A program made the translations under genes and the position numbers. Source: CAZCDS01 sp964497585 (GTDB lineage: Bacteria > Desulfobacterota > Desulfomonilia > Desulfomonilales > Desulfomonilaceae). From it: a stretch of 64,000 bases of DNA. Below are positions 1-9,070 of this stretch, piece by piece. Where the stretch lies: positions 1-64,000 of the forward strand of contig CAZCDS010000015.1 in assembly GCA_964497585.1 (NCBI GenBank). The letters run 5' to 3'. The notes beneath the pieces are model-generated. The model was not told the DNA's origin. It was given only the letters and a program-made list of their open reading frames with translations, and searched no databases. Numbering within the stretch: position 1 is the stretch's first letter; every line of letters starts with the position of its first letter.

Positions 1-1107
1 AATACTTGCAAAGATCAAAAGACTTTGTGAAGCTATTTCTGCGACGGGGCACTAGTACGCCTCGACGGTATTGCCTCAAGCGAACTGTTCGCATGGAATG
101 TTCGGGCGTCCCTGGGCAGGACCAAGGTGAATAAAGAAATCGGCCGAAGCATCAATGACTCAAGTGAGCACCAAAACTTTCTCTTATATCACAATGGGCT
201 CACTATCCTTTGTGAAGGTCTTGAAAAGAAAGGAGACAAGATCCAGGTCCAGGGGTATTCAGTCGTGAATGGCTGCCAGAGCCTTACGAGCCTCTACGAT
301 CACCGGCAAAAAATCACTGATGACTTGAGAATTCTGACCAAACTTATCCAGTTGCCTCCGGAGCATGACCTGGCCGAAAAGATAACGCACCACAGTAACA
401 ACCAGAACCCAATAAATGCCAGGGACTTGCAATCGAACAGTATCATACAGCGGCGGTTACAACAGGAGTTCATGAGCAAGTACGCGGGAGAAATCGTTTA
501 TAGGATCAAGAGAGGAGAGCTGGAAGCTGCGCCGCAAACGATCGACAATGACTTCGCAGGGCGACTGCTCTTAGCCTTCGACTTGAGGCAACCTTGGACT
601 TGTCACCAAACCTACAAACTGTTCGATGAACTCCACACGGACATCTTTGCGAGGCCGGCGGTGACTGCCGACCGTATTGTCGTAGTTGCCGACATTCATG
701 GGTGCATCAAGGATTCCATGGGCCAGATTGAGTCCCAGTTGCTTGGCAACTACCGCCTCACTGAGTACTTTGTTCTCTATCTGGTTAGGGAAGCCTTAGA
801 ACTTGACGAGGAAGGCAAGAGGTTCTGCAAGGATCCTTCCCCCTTTCTTGCTGAGGAAAACGGCCGCTCACGGCTCAAATTGTGCGCAAAGCAAATAATC
901 CAAGACTTGATCGTTGATCTCAATGCCGAGGTGAAGGAAAGGGAACAAGCCGGAAACCCTTTCGACTACAAGAGAGAATTGAAGAGTCCGGTCGCCGTCA
1001 GACAACTTACGAGGGGTATCATCCCGCAGTACGAGAAATCCATGAAACGCGGGCGTACGAGTTCCTTCGGTGAAGAGTGGCGTGAGTCTGCTGAGAAAAA
1101 CGGCTGA
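1..1107 (+). CDS. AIPR family protein, 5'-truncated and probably frameshifted
   Basis: Resembles AIPR (abortive infection phage resistance) proteins, which occur in phage-defence islands. The first ATG/GTG in the open frame is the GTG at 127, but homologous sequence extends upstream: 85-126 still reads like the family's LFAWNVR..LGRTKVN segment. Counting from 127, family-like blocks are FLLYHNGLTI (residues 18-27), VVNGCQSLT (46-54) and the SNNQNPINARDLQSN segment (about 90-104). In this frame a TGA lies at 28-30, while bases 2-52 are open in another frame (ending at a TAG at 53-55). A one-base shift between about 31 and 52 would join them, so the gene is either broken or contains a sequencing error. 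The true N-terminus lies outside the window. No defence partner is visible downstream. Confidence 0.72.
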
Positions 1108-1567
1108 TTCAGTGATCTAGAAGATGAAGAGAAAGGCGGTCGAGCCGTCGCCAAATGGTAGATGCGGATACGCCACACTGATTTCCTGCCTCGGGTGCGC
1201 AAGTCGGGTCAATGATTGAAAGGAATTACGAGTCTCCCGCATGAGAGCGCCCCGCGTGGTAAGGTGGTTTGCTTCTCGCGAGAAGGTCCCGATAGTGACA
1301 ATGTCTTCATTTCCGTCCGCACTCGATATCGTTTAAGGGTTGACGGGGTCTGAGAGCGTGGCTCACACGTACGTCGGAAGTACGTATAGTTTTCCCCGGA
1401 TTGCCACTGGAGATGCGGAAGAGGGGATGACGTATGCACCCTAGCAGACGTAGGACCGGCACGATGCCGGTCCTACCATTGCTTCGGCGCCTTCGGATGC
1501 ACACCGGTGCCGCCGAGGAAGCAGCCTCCGGCGTAAAGCGTGTCCCGTAGTCTGCCGTTGGAGCAGA
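1108..1567. other. Intergenic region without a supportable gene
   Basis: About 460 bases between the AIPR gene and the 3' end of folD. Short open frames here lack ribosome-binding sites and family resemblance. The only clear structure is the palindrome at 1450-1476. Confidence 0.6.
1450..1476. repeat. Short palindromic element (12-bp perfect stem)
   Basis: GTAGGACCGGCA and its exact reverse complement flank a 3-base loop (CGA). It resembles in style the hairpins at 9425-9452 and 44405-44420, and could be a REP-like element or a transcript-end hairpin. There is no T-tract. Confidence 0.6.
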
Positions 1568-2449
1568 TTACTTGGACTCGAAGGCTTCTTTTTCCGCGGT
1601 GAGGGTATTCTTCATGAGCATGGCGATGGTCATGGGGCCGACGCCGCCGGGAACGGGAGTGATGGCCGCGGCCTTTTCCTTGACCTCGTCGAACGCGACG
1701 TCGCCGACGAGCTTCCAGCCCTTTTCCGTGTCGGGAGCCTCAACCCGGTTGATGCCCACGTCGATGACCACGACGCCATCCTTGACCATGTCGCCCTTGA
1801 GGAATTGGGGCACGCCGATGGCCGCGATGATGATGTCCGCGGCAAGACACTTTCCTTTGAGATCCTTGGTCTTTGTGTGGAGCATGGAGACCGTGGCGTT
1901 CATGTTCCGCTGGTCGAGCATGTTGGAAAGCGGACGGCCCACGATATTGCTCCGGCCGAGGATGACCACGTCCTTCCCGCTCGTCTCGAACCCGCCTCGC
2001 TTGATCAGCTCCAGGCAGCCCGCGGGAGTGCACGGCAGGAATCGCACTTCACCGATGCTGATCAGGCCCACGTTGAAGGGATGGAAGCAGTCCACGTCCT
2101 TCTCGGGCAGGATCGAACGGAGAATGATCGTCTCGGGAATGTGCTTGGGAAGCGGGAGCTGGCACAGGATGCCGTGAACGCTCTTGTCCTTGTTGTACCC
2201 GTCGATCACCGCGAGCAGTTCCTCGGTGGTGGCCTCCGCGGGGAGCTTCGTCTCCAGGGACTTGATCCCAATGTAATCACAGGCCTTCTTCTTGTTGTTC
2301 ACGTAAACCTTGGACGCGGGGTCTTCACCGACGAGGATCACGGCCAGACAGGGCTCGCGACCCTGGGTCTTGAGACCGGCAACCTCTTCCTTCATCTCGT
2401 CCTTGAGCTGTTGGGATACTTCATTACCGCTGATGATCTTTGCTGACAT
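1568..2449 (-). CDS. folD: Bifunctional methylenetetrahydrofolate dehydrogenase / methenyltetrahydrofolate cyclohydrolase
   Basis: Converts 5,10-methylene-THF to methenyl-THF (NADP-dependent) and then to 10-formyl-THF in the cytoplasm. At 293 residues it is the usual FolD length. Visible signatures are the active-site YVNNKKKAC block (Y49, catalytic K53), GILCQLPLP (about 93-101), the nucleotide-binding GRSNIVGRP (165-173) and the C-terminal PGGVGPMT motif. A strong AAGGAGGT site precedes the ATG. It is the last gene of a minus-strand series after serA, DUF3786 and cooC. With serine-derived C1 units and a CO-dehydrogenase maturation factor nearby, it may serve both ordinary folate chemistry and the methyl branch of the Wood-Ljungdahl pathway (inference). 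Confidence 0.97.
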   Translation of the reverse strand: MSAKIISGNEVSQQLKDEMKEEVAGLKTQGREPCLAVILVGEDPASKVYVNNKKKACDYIGIKSLETKLPAEATTEELLAVIDGYNKDKSVHGILCQLPLPKHIPETIILRSILPEKDVDCFHPFNVGLISIGEVRFLPCTPAGCLELIKRGGFETSGKDVVILGRSNIVGRPLSNMLDQRNMNATVSMLHTKTKDLKGKCLAADIIIAAIGVPQFLKGDMVKDGVVVIDVGINRVEAPDTEKGWKLVGDVAFDEVKEKAAAITPVPGGVGPMTIAMLMKNTLTAEKEAFESK

Positions 2450-2493
2450 TCATACCTCCTTCGGACTATGGTCCACCCAAGAGGGGGGACTAT

Positions 2494-2590
2494 TGAAGAA
2501 ATTGCGGGAGAGTTCCCGGGGGCGGGCGTTTTTGCAAAACGGCCCTCCCCGGACCCCTCCCCAAAAACTCCCAAGTATCGGGCCGTTAAA
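2494..2590. repeat. Dispersed intergenic palindromic repeat, copy A
   Basis: Begins GAAGAAATTGCGGGAG, then GGGGGCGGGC, the inner palindrome CGTTTTTGCAAAACG, GCCCTCCCC, and a CCCCTCCCCAAAAACTCCC tail followed by a TATCGGG block. It lies between cooC and folD. The same layout recurs near 6165, 22778, 43755 and 52555. Confidence 0.6.
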
Positions 2591-2726
2591 CCGGTCACCT
2601 TCGTTGAAGGACTGGGTCCGCCGAGACGAGTCCTTCACCGCTTAAAAGGACGGCAAGAACCACGTCGCCGCAGACCCCCTGTGTTCGTTGCGGAAGCCGC
2701 GTCAGGAGCCGAACAGGATGCTCCCC

Positions 2727-3491
2727 TCAAGCCTCGGGCTCGAGTTCAGCCGCGATCTTTTCGATCGCCTCATGGATCTGCGGATCGTCAAGGGAGGGGG
2801 GACGGCTTTCCAGGTCCGCTTCCGCAATCTCCTCGGAAAAGGGGAGGATCCCGATGAGCGGGATACCGTTCACACTCTTTCTCAGGAACTCGGCTTCTCG
2901 TTCCGAACGGACCTTGCTTCCCACCGCCACGACCTTCTTGAGTCCAATGTCTTCCGTGAGTTGCCGCACTTTTTCCGCGGTCTCGATGCTCCTTCGGCCG
3001 GGTTCCACGACGATGACGAGGCGATCCACCCCCTGAGCGGTGCCTCGACCCAGGTGCTCGATTCCCGCTTCCATGTCCATGATCACCAGGTCCTTGTGAT
3101 AGAGGACCAGATGGCTCATCAGGGCCTTCAGAAGCGCGCTCTCCGGGCATATGCAGCCGCCGCCGCCCTTCTTGACCGTGCCCATCACGAGGAGGCGGAC
3201 GCCATCCTTCTCTTTTCCCAGCGCTTCGGGCAGATCGTCCACCTTGGGGTTGAGCTTGAAGAATCCGCCGACGGTACCCGGCTGTGCTCCGGTTCTCTCG
3301 TAAATAAGCTGGTCCATGTTGGCCACAGGGACGATGCCCGTCGTGTCTATGCCGAGCGCGGAACCGAGATTCGCGTCGGGGTCCGCGTCCACCGCGAGCA
3401 CCCGATAGCCTTTGGTCGCCCAGTAGCGGGCCAAGAGGCTGCTCAGGGTTGTCTTGCCGACTCCACCTTTTCCGGAAACTGCTATTTTCAT
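2727..3491 (-). CDS. cooC: CooC-type ATPase, carbon monoxide dehydrogenase/acetyl-CoA synthase nickel maturation factor
   Basis: A MinD/ParA-like P-loop ATPase of about 254 residues. It opens with the deviant Walker A SGKGGVGKTT, followed by VLAVDADPDANLG. The diagnostic feature is the CIC pair in the GGGGCICPESALLKAL segment: in CooC proteins a CXC motif binds nickel at the dimer interface for insertion into CO dehydrogenase. DMEAGIEHLGRGTAQGVD is also typical of CooC/AcsF. I chose the second ATG (3491) because a GAGG site lies 6 bases upstream; the ATG at 3497 abuts it. Downstream of the DUF3786 gene and upstream of folD on the same strand. No CO dehydrogenase gene is in the window. Confidence 0.87.
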   Translation of the reverse strand: MKIAVSGKGGVGKTTLSSLLARYWATKGYRVLAVDADPDANLGSALGIDTTGIVPVANMDQLIYERTGAQPGTVGGFFKLNPKVDDLPEALGKEKDGVRLLVMGTVKKGGGGCICPESALLKALMSHLVLYHKDLVIMDMEAGIEHLGRGTAQGVDRLVIVVEPGRRSIETAEKVRQLTEDIGLKKVVAVGSKVRSEREAEFLRKSVNGIPLIGILPFSEEIAEADLESRPPSLDDPQIHEAIEKIAAELEPEA

Positions 3492-3567
3492 CTTCATCCT
3501 CGCGCACAGATGACTCCGGCTATAAGCCTTAGCCTAAACTTGTGCACTTCAGGCCGGGAAAGGAAGG

Positions 3568-4212
3568 TCAGTCCCTGGACGCCTTCAGGAGTTCCAGCAC
3601 GGCCATCTGGCCGGCGACGGCCATGTCTTCCGCGCTGAAGTAGACATCTGCAGTCTCGTCAAAGAGGACCGTGGCTTCCGGGGGAAATTCGTCATCCCCC
3701 CTCCATACGATGCACGTGATCGGCAGGCAGGGGAAATAGGGAAGTTCCACTGCCGCGTCTCCTCCTTCGACGATCTTGCCGTTGAGTTTCCTGGCGGCCT
3801 TGATCAACGGCTCGGGATCGTTCCCGAAGAACCGGACTAGGACGTCTTTCGTCTTGCCGTTGAAGGCCGGCTCGTAGAAGGTGCCTTCCTTGAATTCTCG
3901 GAAGGCCTTGAGCTTGCCGGTCGGTTGTCCGCCCTGCGCGTTGTTGAGGTAATGCACCGCCAGTATCGCCAGCCAGGTCGGGGCCTCCCCGCCCGTCTCC
4001 CGGATATAGAACCGCTTGGAGCGGATATCAAGAACGAGCGATCTTTCCAGGTGCGGGAGAATGACGTGACCGTCTTCGAACGTGGCCCGGGCTTTCACGG
4101 CGAGTCGGCCGGGGTCCTTGCGCGCGAAGGCCTCCAGCCCGAGCTTGAGGGCCTCCTCGTACGTGTCCTGAACCGGCAGATCGGGACCTGCGAGATCCTT
4201 TATGTTGAGCAT
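3568..4212 (-). CDS. DUF3786 family protein, function unknown
   Basis: A 214-residue soluble protein resembling the DUF3786 family of anaerobes, often found near CO-dehydrogenase and corrinoid-pathway genes (family knowledge). Visible: WLAILAVHYLNNAQG in the middle, a VELPYFPCLPITCIVW block with two cysteines near residues 160-170, and an LFDETADVYFSAEDMA segment near the C-terminus. Its ATG comes 5 bases after the serA stop and its TAGGA site overlaps that stop, so it is very probably co-translated with serA. cooC follows after about 75 bases. No catalytic motif that I recognise. A role in metallocluster or C1 metabolism is inferred only from its neighbours. Confidence 0.78.
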   Translation of the reverse strand: MLNIKDLAGPDLPVQDTYEEALKLGLEAFARKDPGRLAVKARATFEDGHVILPHLERSLVLDIRSKRFYIRETGGEAPTWLAILAVHYLNNAQGGQPTGKLKAFREFKEGTFYEPAFNGKTKDVLVRFFGNDPEPLIKAARKLNGKIVEGGDAAVELPYFPCLPITCIVWRGDDEFPPEATVLFDETADVYFSAEDMAVAGQMAVLELLKASRD

Positions 4213-4217
4213 CGTTC

Positions 4218-5798
4218 CTAAATCGCCAGCCGCCGTACCTTTTCGACGCTGTCCAGCGCCCTGAGCGCCTCCATGGCCGCGTCGTCGGCTCTCGAATCGG
4301 TGTTGAGGAATAGGAGACCTTCGCCCGTCTCTTTACTCCGCGCGAACTGAAAGTGGGATATGTTGATCTGGTTTGCCCCGAGTGCGCTTCCCACGGCCCC
4401 GATAAGGCCGGGCTTGTCCGCGCCTCTAATGAGCAGCAGCTCGCCCGAGAGGTCAAATTCCCCGCGGAAGAGCCCGTACCTGACCATCCTGGGCTCGGAC
4501 CTGCCGAAGAGGGTCCCTTCAACCGCGCTCACTCCATCTTCCGTGGTGACTTTGTACGTGAGCAGTGAATGGAAGTCCTCGCTCTTGCTCACCCGTGTCT
4601 CGGAGATGGTAATCCCTCTCTCTTCGGCAACGGCCGGCGCATTGACCTGATTGACGTCTTCCTGGAGGTGGGGGGTGAGGAGTCCGGTGAGGAAGGACGT
4701 TGTCAAAGGGGCGATCTCCATCTCCGCGACGTCGCCCGCATATTGCGCTTCCACCGCCTTTATGCCGCCGCTGATAATCTGCCCCACGAAGAGCCCCAAT
4801 CGCCCAGAGAGGTCGAGATAGGGACGAAGGGTCATCAGCGCCTCTCCTGCTACCGCTGGAGCGTTGACCGCATTTCGGATGGTTCCCTCGACCAGATAAT
4901 CTCTGATCTGGGAGGCGGCAGCCACAGCGACGTTGATCTGCGCTTCCTTGGTTGCCGCTCCGAGATGGGGCGTGCAGATCACACGGTCAAGCTCGATGAG
5001 TGCCCGGTTCTCAGGGGGTTCGACGGGATAGACGTCCTGCGCCACACCGCCCACCTTACCCGAGTTGACCGCCTCCACGAGATCGTCCTCGTTGAACACC
5101 AGCCCTCTCGCGCAATTGATGATCCGGACTCCGTCCTTCATCTTGGCGATATTCGCCGCGTTTATGAGGCCCCTTGTCTCATCGGTAAGCGGGACGTGCA
5201 GGGTGATGAAATCGGACTCCCTGAAGATCTCGTCGAGGTCGCAGAGCTTCACGCCCATCTGTTTTGCCTGATCCTCCGAGAGCACCGGATCGTATCCGAG
5301 CACGTTCATGCCCAGACCGATGGCCCGGTCGGCAACGATGGAGCCGACCTTTCCGAGACCGACGACGCCCAATGTCTTGTTGTAGATCTCAGTACCGGGG
5401 AACTTCTTCTTTTCCCATTTGCCTTCCTTCATCGAGGCGTGGGCCTGGGGGATGTTCCGGGCCAATGCCATCATCATAGAGAGGCTGTGCTCGGCGGTCG
5501 TGGTTGAGTTGCCTCCGGGGGTATTCATCACCACGACGCCTTTCTTGGTCGCGGCGGGGATATCCACATTGTCCAGGCCGGTTCCCGCGCGTGCAACGAC
5601 TTTCAGGTTGTCCGCTGCGGCCAATACGTCCGCCGTGACTTTCGTGGCTCCGCGTATGGCCATTCCGTGGTACTGTCTGACGATTTCCTTGAGTTCGTCC
5701 GGACTGAGACCGGACTTCACATCGACTTCGAGGCCTTCTGCTTCACGCAGGATTTGAACACCCACTTCCGAAATGTTGTCCAGAACCAGGACCTTCAC
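4218..5798 (-). CDS. serA: D-3-phosphoglycerate dehydrogenase
   Basis: Oxidises 3-phosphoglycerate to 3-phosphohydroxypyruvate, the first step of serine synthesis. The 526-residue length fits the long form: catalytic and NAD-binding domains, an intervening allosteric substrate-binding domain, and a C-terminal ACT domain (about 455-526, beginning LLLIRGADKPGLIGAVG) for feedback control. The dinucleotide motif GLGKVG lies near 147, the catalytic Arg in INCARG near 235, and the catalytic His in CTPHLGAAT near 283. It starts at GTG with AAGGAGGT about 8 bases upstream. First gene of the serA-DUF3786-cooC-folD series, so serine and the C1 unit derived from it may be co-regulated. Confidence 0.96.
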   Translation of the reverse strand: MKVLVLDNISEVGVQILREAEGLEVDVKSGLSPDELKEIVRQYHGMAIRGATKVTADVLAAADNLKVVARAGTGLDNVDIPAATKKGVVVMNTPGGNSTTTAEHSLSMMMALARNIPQAHASMKEGKWEKKKFPGTEIYNKTLGVVGLGKVGSIVADRAIGLGMNVLGYDPVLSEDQAKQMGVKLCDLDEIFRESDFITLHVPLTDETRGLINAANIAKMKDGVRIINCARGLVFNEDDLVEAVNSGKVGGVAQDVYPVEPPENRALIELDRVICTPHLGAATKEAQINVAVAAASQIRDYLVEGTIRNAVNAPAVAGEALMTLRPYLDLSGRLGLFVGQIISGGIKAVEAQYAGDVAEMEIAPLTTSFLTGLLTPHLQEDVNQVNAPAVAEERGITISETRVSKSEDFHSLLTYKVTTEDGVSAVEGTLFGRSEPRMVRYGLFRGEFDLSGELLLIRGADKPGLIGAVGSALGANQINISHFQFARSKETGEGLLFLNTDSRADDAAMEALRALDSVEKVRRLAI

Positions 5799-6406
5799 GG
5801 CGAGTACCTCCTTTTCTTACCCTGAAGCGTGTACGGAAACCGGACTTGCAGGACCTTTTCGGTCGTGCCCTCCGGATCCCTGCGTCGCCTGCTTTCCCTC
5901 GCGAACTTCCTACCCTACCGTGAAAGCCGGCGTAACAGGCCCAGGCCGGAGCGTGTCGAAAGACTACTTGCCGGCTTCCTGGTACGCTGAGAGCGTCATT
6001 GAGGAATCAGCGCCGAGTCTGCCTTACGCCCCAGGACGCGCTCGGCCGCCACTCCGCTTTTCTGGTATTCACGGTGCCGGGCTGGAGAAGGTGCGGCAAT
6101 GCAATAGTCAAGATTATCCAATTGTTAACAGGAACCGAGCTACATGTCAAGAATCCGTTGAGCTGTGAAGAATCGTAGGAACTCACCAGGGAAGGCATTT
6201 TTGCAAGAAGGTCCTCTCTCGACCATTCCGCAAAAACTCTATGATTTCGGTCCGGTAGGCCTCGTCCCTTGGGGGGCTCGGCCGCGGCCCCCGGATCGTA
6301 GTTCAGGGCAGGCGCCGAAGTATCCTCTTGTGACAAACATATTTCCAGCAGCCGTTGCTGCGGCGAAAACCGACCCCCACCACGGACCCCAGCCTCGTCA
6401 GAGAAG
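5799..6406. other. Long intergenic region upstream of serA
   Basis: About 600 bases with no convincing gene. It should hold the serA promoter on the minus strand, though I see no consensus hexamers. It contains repeat copy B at 6165-6255. No recognised riboswitch fold was evident by eye. Confidence 0.5.
6165..6255. repeat. Dispersed intergenic palindromic repeat, copy B (degenerate)
   Basis: Starts GAAGAATCGTAGGA, then GGGAAGGCATTTTTGCAAGA, GGTCCTCTC, CCGCAAAAACTC and a TTTCGG block, matching the order of elements in copies A, C and E but with a decayed outer stem. It lies about 150 bases beyond the 3' end of the 6407-6775 gene. Confidence 0.5.
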
Positions 6407-6775
6407 CTAAAGGGCCAGCGCGAGCAGAACCAGCATGACTACCAGCAGCGGAAGCAAGGGAGGTCCGAGATCCAACGGCCAGGGACCCGGAAAGGGAAAA
6501 GCGGGCGGCGCGAATTCGTCCACCTGGCTGTCCGGGAGAGTGGGCTCGGCCTGACGTGGTGCTGCCTCGAGCCGAACGGATGAATCGGGGACGCTCGAGT
6601 TACCGGCCGCGAGATTTGAGACGGGCGGTAATTCGAAGTCACCAAACGACGCTTCCGAGGGTTCGCGCAGGTTCGTGAAGTACGCGGCTTCAGCTTCGTC
6701 GGTCTCGTCCGGATGCTCTTCGGGATCGTCAAGAACGTCCGCCCACGGGAATTGCCATTCGTCGTGTGATGCCAC
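6407..6775 (-). CDS. Hypothetical acidic, proline-rich protein with C-terminal membrane anchor
   Basis: About 122 residues. The N-terminal two thirds is acidic (DDPEEHPDETDEAEA) and probably disordered, followed by a Pro-rich stretch (AFPFPGPWPLDLGPP). The last 16 residues are a hydrophobic segment (LLPLLVVMLVLLALAL) that could be a tail anchor. I chose the GTG at 6775 because GGAGGAG lies just upstream; a longer frame back to 6841 has no ribosome site. I recognise no family. The low-complexity sequence leaves room for doubt, but the ribosome site, tail anchor and intact frame support a real gene. Confidence 0.5.
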   Translation of the reverse strand: MASHDEWQFPWADVLDDPEEHPDETDEAEAAYFTNLREPSEASFGDFELPPVSNLAAGNSSVPDSSVRLEAAPRQAEPTLPDSQVDEFAPPAFPFPGPWPLDLGPPLLPLLVVMLVLLALAL

Positions 6776-7065
6776 GACCTCTCCTCCTTGTTCAGCCTTA
6801 CCATGCGCCCGATTCGGTCCTGCACGAGCCTGAACCGACAAACCTTACGTACCGATTATTCGCCGGTTCTTCTCTGCGTGTCAACCGTCATGTTCCCCCG
6901 ACGCAAGGGCCCTGCAATTAAGGCCGTGGCAGCCCCGTCTGACCTTGCTCCGGACATTGGCTCGGATCGGTCGGCCTGTCGTCTCAAATTGAATTGCCAC
7001 CTCCTCGGCCCTTGTGGTACTGTTAAGAGGGGAAACCGATCAAGAGTCACCGGGCGGAGGCGATC

Positions 7066-7617
7066 ATGGCAGACGAAAAGGACATCAAGGACTCCCTGTC
7101 AGAGCTTGCAGACAATCTCGGAACCGTCGGCCTGTTCATGCTCGGAGAAATCCGGGCCTTCCTCAAGAAGAGCTGGGGCGCTTCCAAAGACGAATTTATG
7201 GATGCCGTCGATCACGTGGCCAAATCGATGAAGCAATCGGGCAAGCTCGCCCTGGGCGACATCGACAGGGCGGCCTCCCAGATCAAGACCAATTGGGACA
7301 AGCTCTACGGCGTGGGCGGCCTGGAGTGGGATAGCTTCTTCAAGGAGATGAAGAGCAGGCTCGAGCAGATGAGCGACATTACTCAGGACACCTTTGATCT
7401 CGCCGTGGAGCAGGCCAAGAAGACCCTCGATGCTCATTGGTCGGCTGTGGGGCGCCTCGGCGAGGACCAGCTCCAGACGTTCCAGAAGTATTCCGAAGAG
7501 ATGGCCAAAGCTGTCAAAGGGCAGTGGACCACGTTCTGGGATCAGATGCAAAAGACGGGGAAGAAAGTAGATCGGGCCATGCAAGCCGCGCGGGACGAAC
7601 TAAAAAAAGAGGAATAG
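7066..7617 (+). CDS. Hypothetical helical protein
   Basis: A 183-residue, charged, almost entirely alpha-helical soluble protein with no cysteines. Heptad-like spacing in VDHVAKSMKQSGKLALGDIDRAASQIK and DLAVEQAKKTLDAHW suggests a coiled coil or apolipophorin/phasin-like amphipathic helices. A short hydrophobic patch near residues 20-35 (GLFMLGEIRAFL) could bind membrane or lipid. GGAGGCGATC precedes the ATG. It is followed 78 bases later by coaE on the same strand. I do not recognise the family; it resembles small helical proteins next to coaE in Desulfobacterota only in general character. Confidence 0.72.
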   Translation: MADEKDIKDSLSELADNLGTVGLFMLGEIRAFLKKSWGASKDEFMDAVDHVAKSMKQSGKLALGDIDRAASQIKTNWDKLYGVGGLEWDSFFKEMKSRLEQMSDITQDTFDLAVEQAKKTLDAHWSAVGRLGEDQLQTFQKYSEEMAKAVKGQWTTFWDQMQKTGKKVDRAMQAARDELKKEE

Positions 7618-7695
7618 GCGCGAGTGGTTGCGGGGTATCCGCTCCGCGAGCCGAATAGAGCCGGTTCGCAACATGGGAGACTGCGGAAGAGAAAA

Positions 7696-8334
7696 ATGCT
7701 GATCGTCGGACTTACAGGCGGCATCGCTTCGGGAAAGAGCACTGTGTCGGATATGTTCCGGGAATCCGGAGCGGCTGTCATCTGCTTCGATGAGCTGGCG
7801 CACGCCGTGGTGGAGCCGGGACGCCCCGCTCTGGAAGATATTCGGAGGATATTCGGCGAAGAATTCATCACGCCTGAGGGTGGACTTGACCGGGCTGTCA
7901 TGGCCGCCGCGGTATTCCGTGACGAAGGGAAGAGAAAACAGCTCGAGGCCATTATCCATCCCAGAATTTACGAGGAAGTTCAGAACAGGGTAACCGACTT
8001 CGGACGACAGGGCCATTTCATGGTTGTGCAGGACGTTCCGCTCCTCTACGAGATCCAGTACGAACGTCAGTGCGATTGCGTGGTCGTCGTATACGTACCG
8101 CGGGAGGTTCAGAAGCAACGACTCATCTCTCGGGACGGGATGTCGCCTGAAGAGGCCAGTTCGCGTCTGGACGCTCAGATGCCCATAGAAGAGAAGCGAG
8201 CCCTGGCGGACTACCTGGTCGACAACTCCGGAGACCTTGACAGCACACGGGAGCAGGTCGACCGAATCCTCGAGGAACTGCGATCCGAAGCCACAAAGAA
8301 GGCATCCGACGAGTCGGTTCGGGCCTCGGGGTGA
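7696..8334 (+). CDS. coaE: Dephospho-CoA kinase
   Basis: Phosphorylates the 3'-hydroxyl of dephospho-CoA with ATP, the last step of CoA synthesis. From the ATG at 7696 the protein is 212 residues, normal for CoaE, and starts MLIVGLTGGIASGKST with the P-loop at residues 8-16. Other family blocks are the CFDELAHAVVEPG segment, IIHPRIYEE and the late DYLVDNSGDLDSTREQV block. An upstream in-frame start at 7624 would add 24 unconserved residues; the weak site CGGAAGAG favours 7696. CoA supply fits the CoA-thioester chemistry elsewhere in the window, though there is no operon link. Confidence 0.94.
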   Translation: MLIVGLTGGIASGKSTVSDMFRESGAAVICFDELAHAVVEPGRPALEDIRRIFGEEFITPEGGLDRAVMAAAVFRDEGKRKQLEAIIHPRIYEEVQNRVTDFGRQGHFMVVQDVPLLYEIQYERQCDCVVVVYVPREVQKQRLISRDGMSPEEASSRLDAQMPIEEKRALADYLVDNSGDLDSTREQVDRILEELRSEATKKASDESVRASG

Positions 8335-8488
8335 AAGGCTCCGGCAGAGTCTCACCGGCACAGGGTGGGACAGAGGGGTTGCAGGCTGATTTGATGATCT
8401 CGCCCTGGGCGGGTCCCCCGGACAAGAGAGCGGTTGCCAGGAGCCGGGTGAATCCGCTCAACACCGAAGCTTGGTGGACGGAAGAACC

Positions 8489-8998
8489 GTGAAGATCGAA
8501 ATCCTCATCGGCATCGCTTTTTGGGTGATCATATTCCTCATCTGGTATGTGCGGACCTACCCGGAGAAGTTCAAGCAACTTAACCTGGCAGCTAAACTCT
8601 CCTGGAAGCGGCCGAAACGAAAAAAGAAGAAGCCTCCGATGGTGAGAAGCCGCCTGGCCCGTCCGAAAAAGGACTTCAGGGCCCTTGTTGAGACGGTGGA
8701 GGCCGTGAGCGGTATGGATCCCATGGGGTCTGCAGACGCGGCGACCATGGTGCAGGCGGTGCAGGATCTTCTTGAGATCGAACCGGCCAGCGGGCAAATG
8801 TGGGAGGCCCTTGCAAGAGACGCACTGGAACATTCCCAGGTCGTGTGCGACGACTGCAAAGTCCCGGTCCGCAAAACGGTGAAGAAGACCGGCATCAAGA
8901 TCGAATGCGACACGTGCAAGAAATGGCTCGCGTTGAAGAACTCCAAGGTCACTGTGATCGATCCCAGGAGGGCTGACCTGGAAGACTGGGAACACTGA
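8489..8998 (+). CDS. Hypothetical membrane-anchored zinc-ribbon protein
   Basis: About 169 residues. One N-terminal transmembrane helix (IEILIGIAFWVIIFLIWYV), then a strongly basic stretch (KRPKRKKKKPP) consistent with a cytoplasmic tail by the positive-inside rule. A C-terminal zinc ribbon has CDDC and CDTC knuckles (about residues 120-123 and 140-143). The middle is helical. The GTG at 8489 has GGAAG 4-5 bases upstream; TTG 8471 and GTG 8474 are alternatives that add six or five residues. I know no function. TM-plus-zinc-ribbon proteins recur at 38289 and 52738. Confidence 0.65.
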   Translation: MKIEILIGIAFWVIIFLIWYVRTYPEKFKQLNLAAKLSWKRPKRKKKKPPMVRSRLARPKKDFRALVETVEAVSGMDPMGSADAATMVQAVQDLLEIEPASGQMWEALARDALEHSQVVCDDCKVPVRKTVKKTGIKIECDTCKKWLALKNSKVTVIDPRRADLEDWEH

Positions 8999-9070
8999 GC
9001 GTGGAACACGGCCCTTTCCTCACGAGATGCTTGGGTTGGGCCAATAGCATCCCATGCAGGGGGTGAGACC

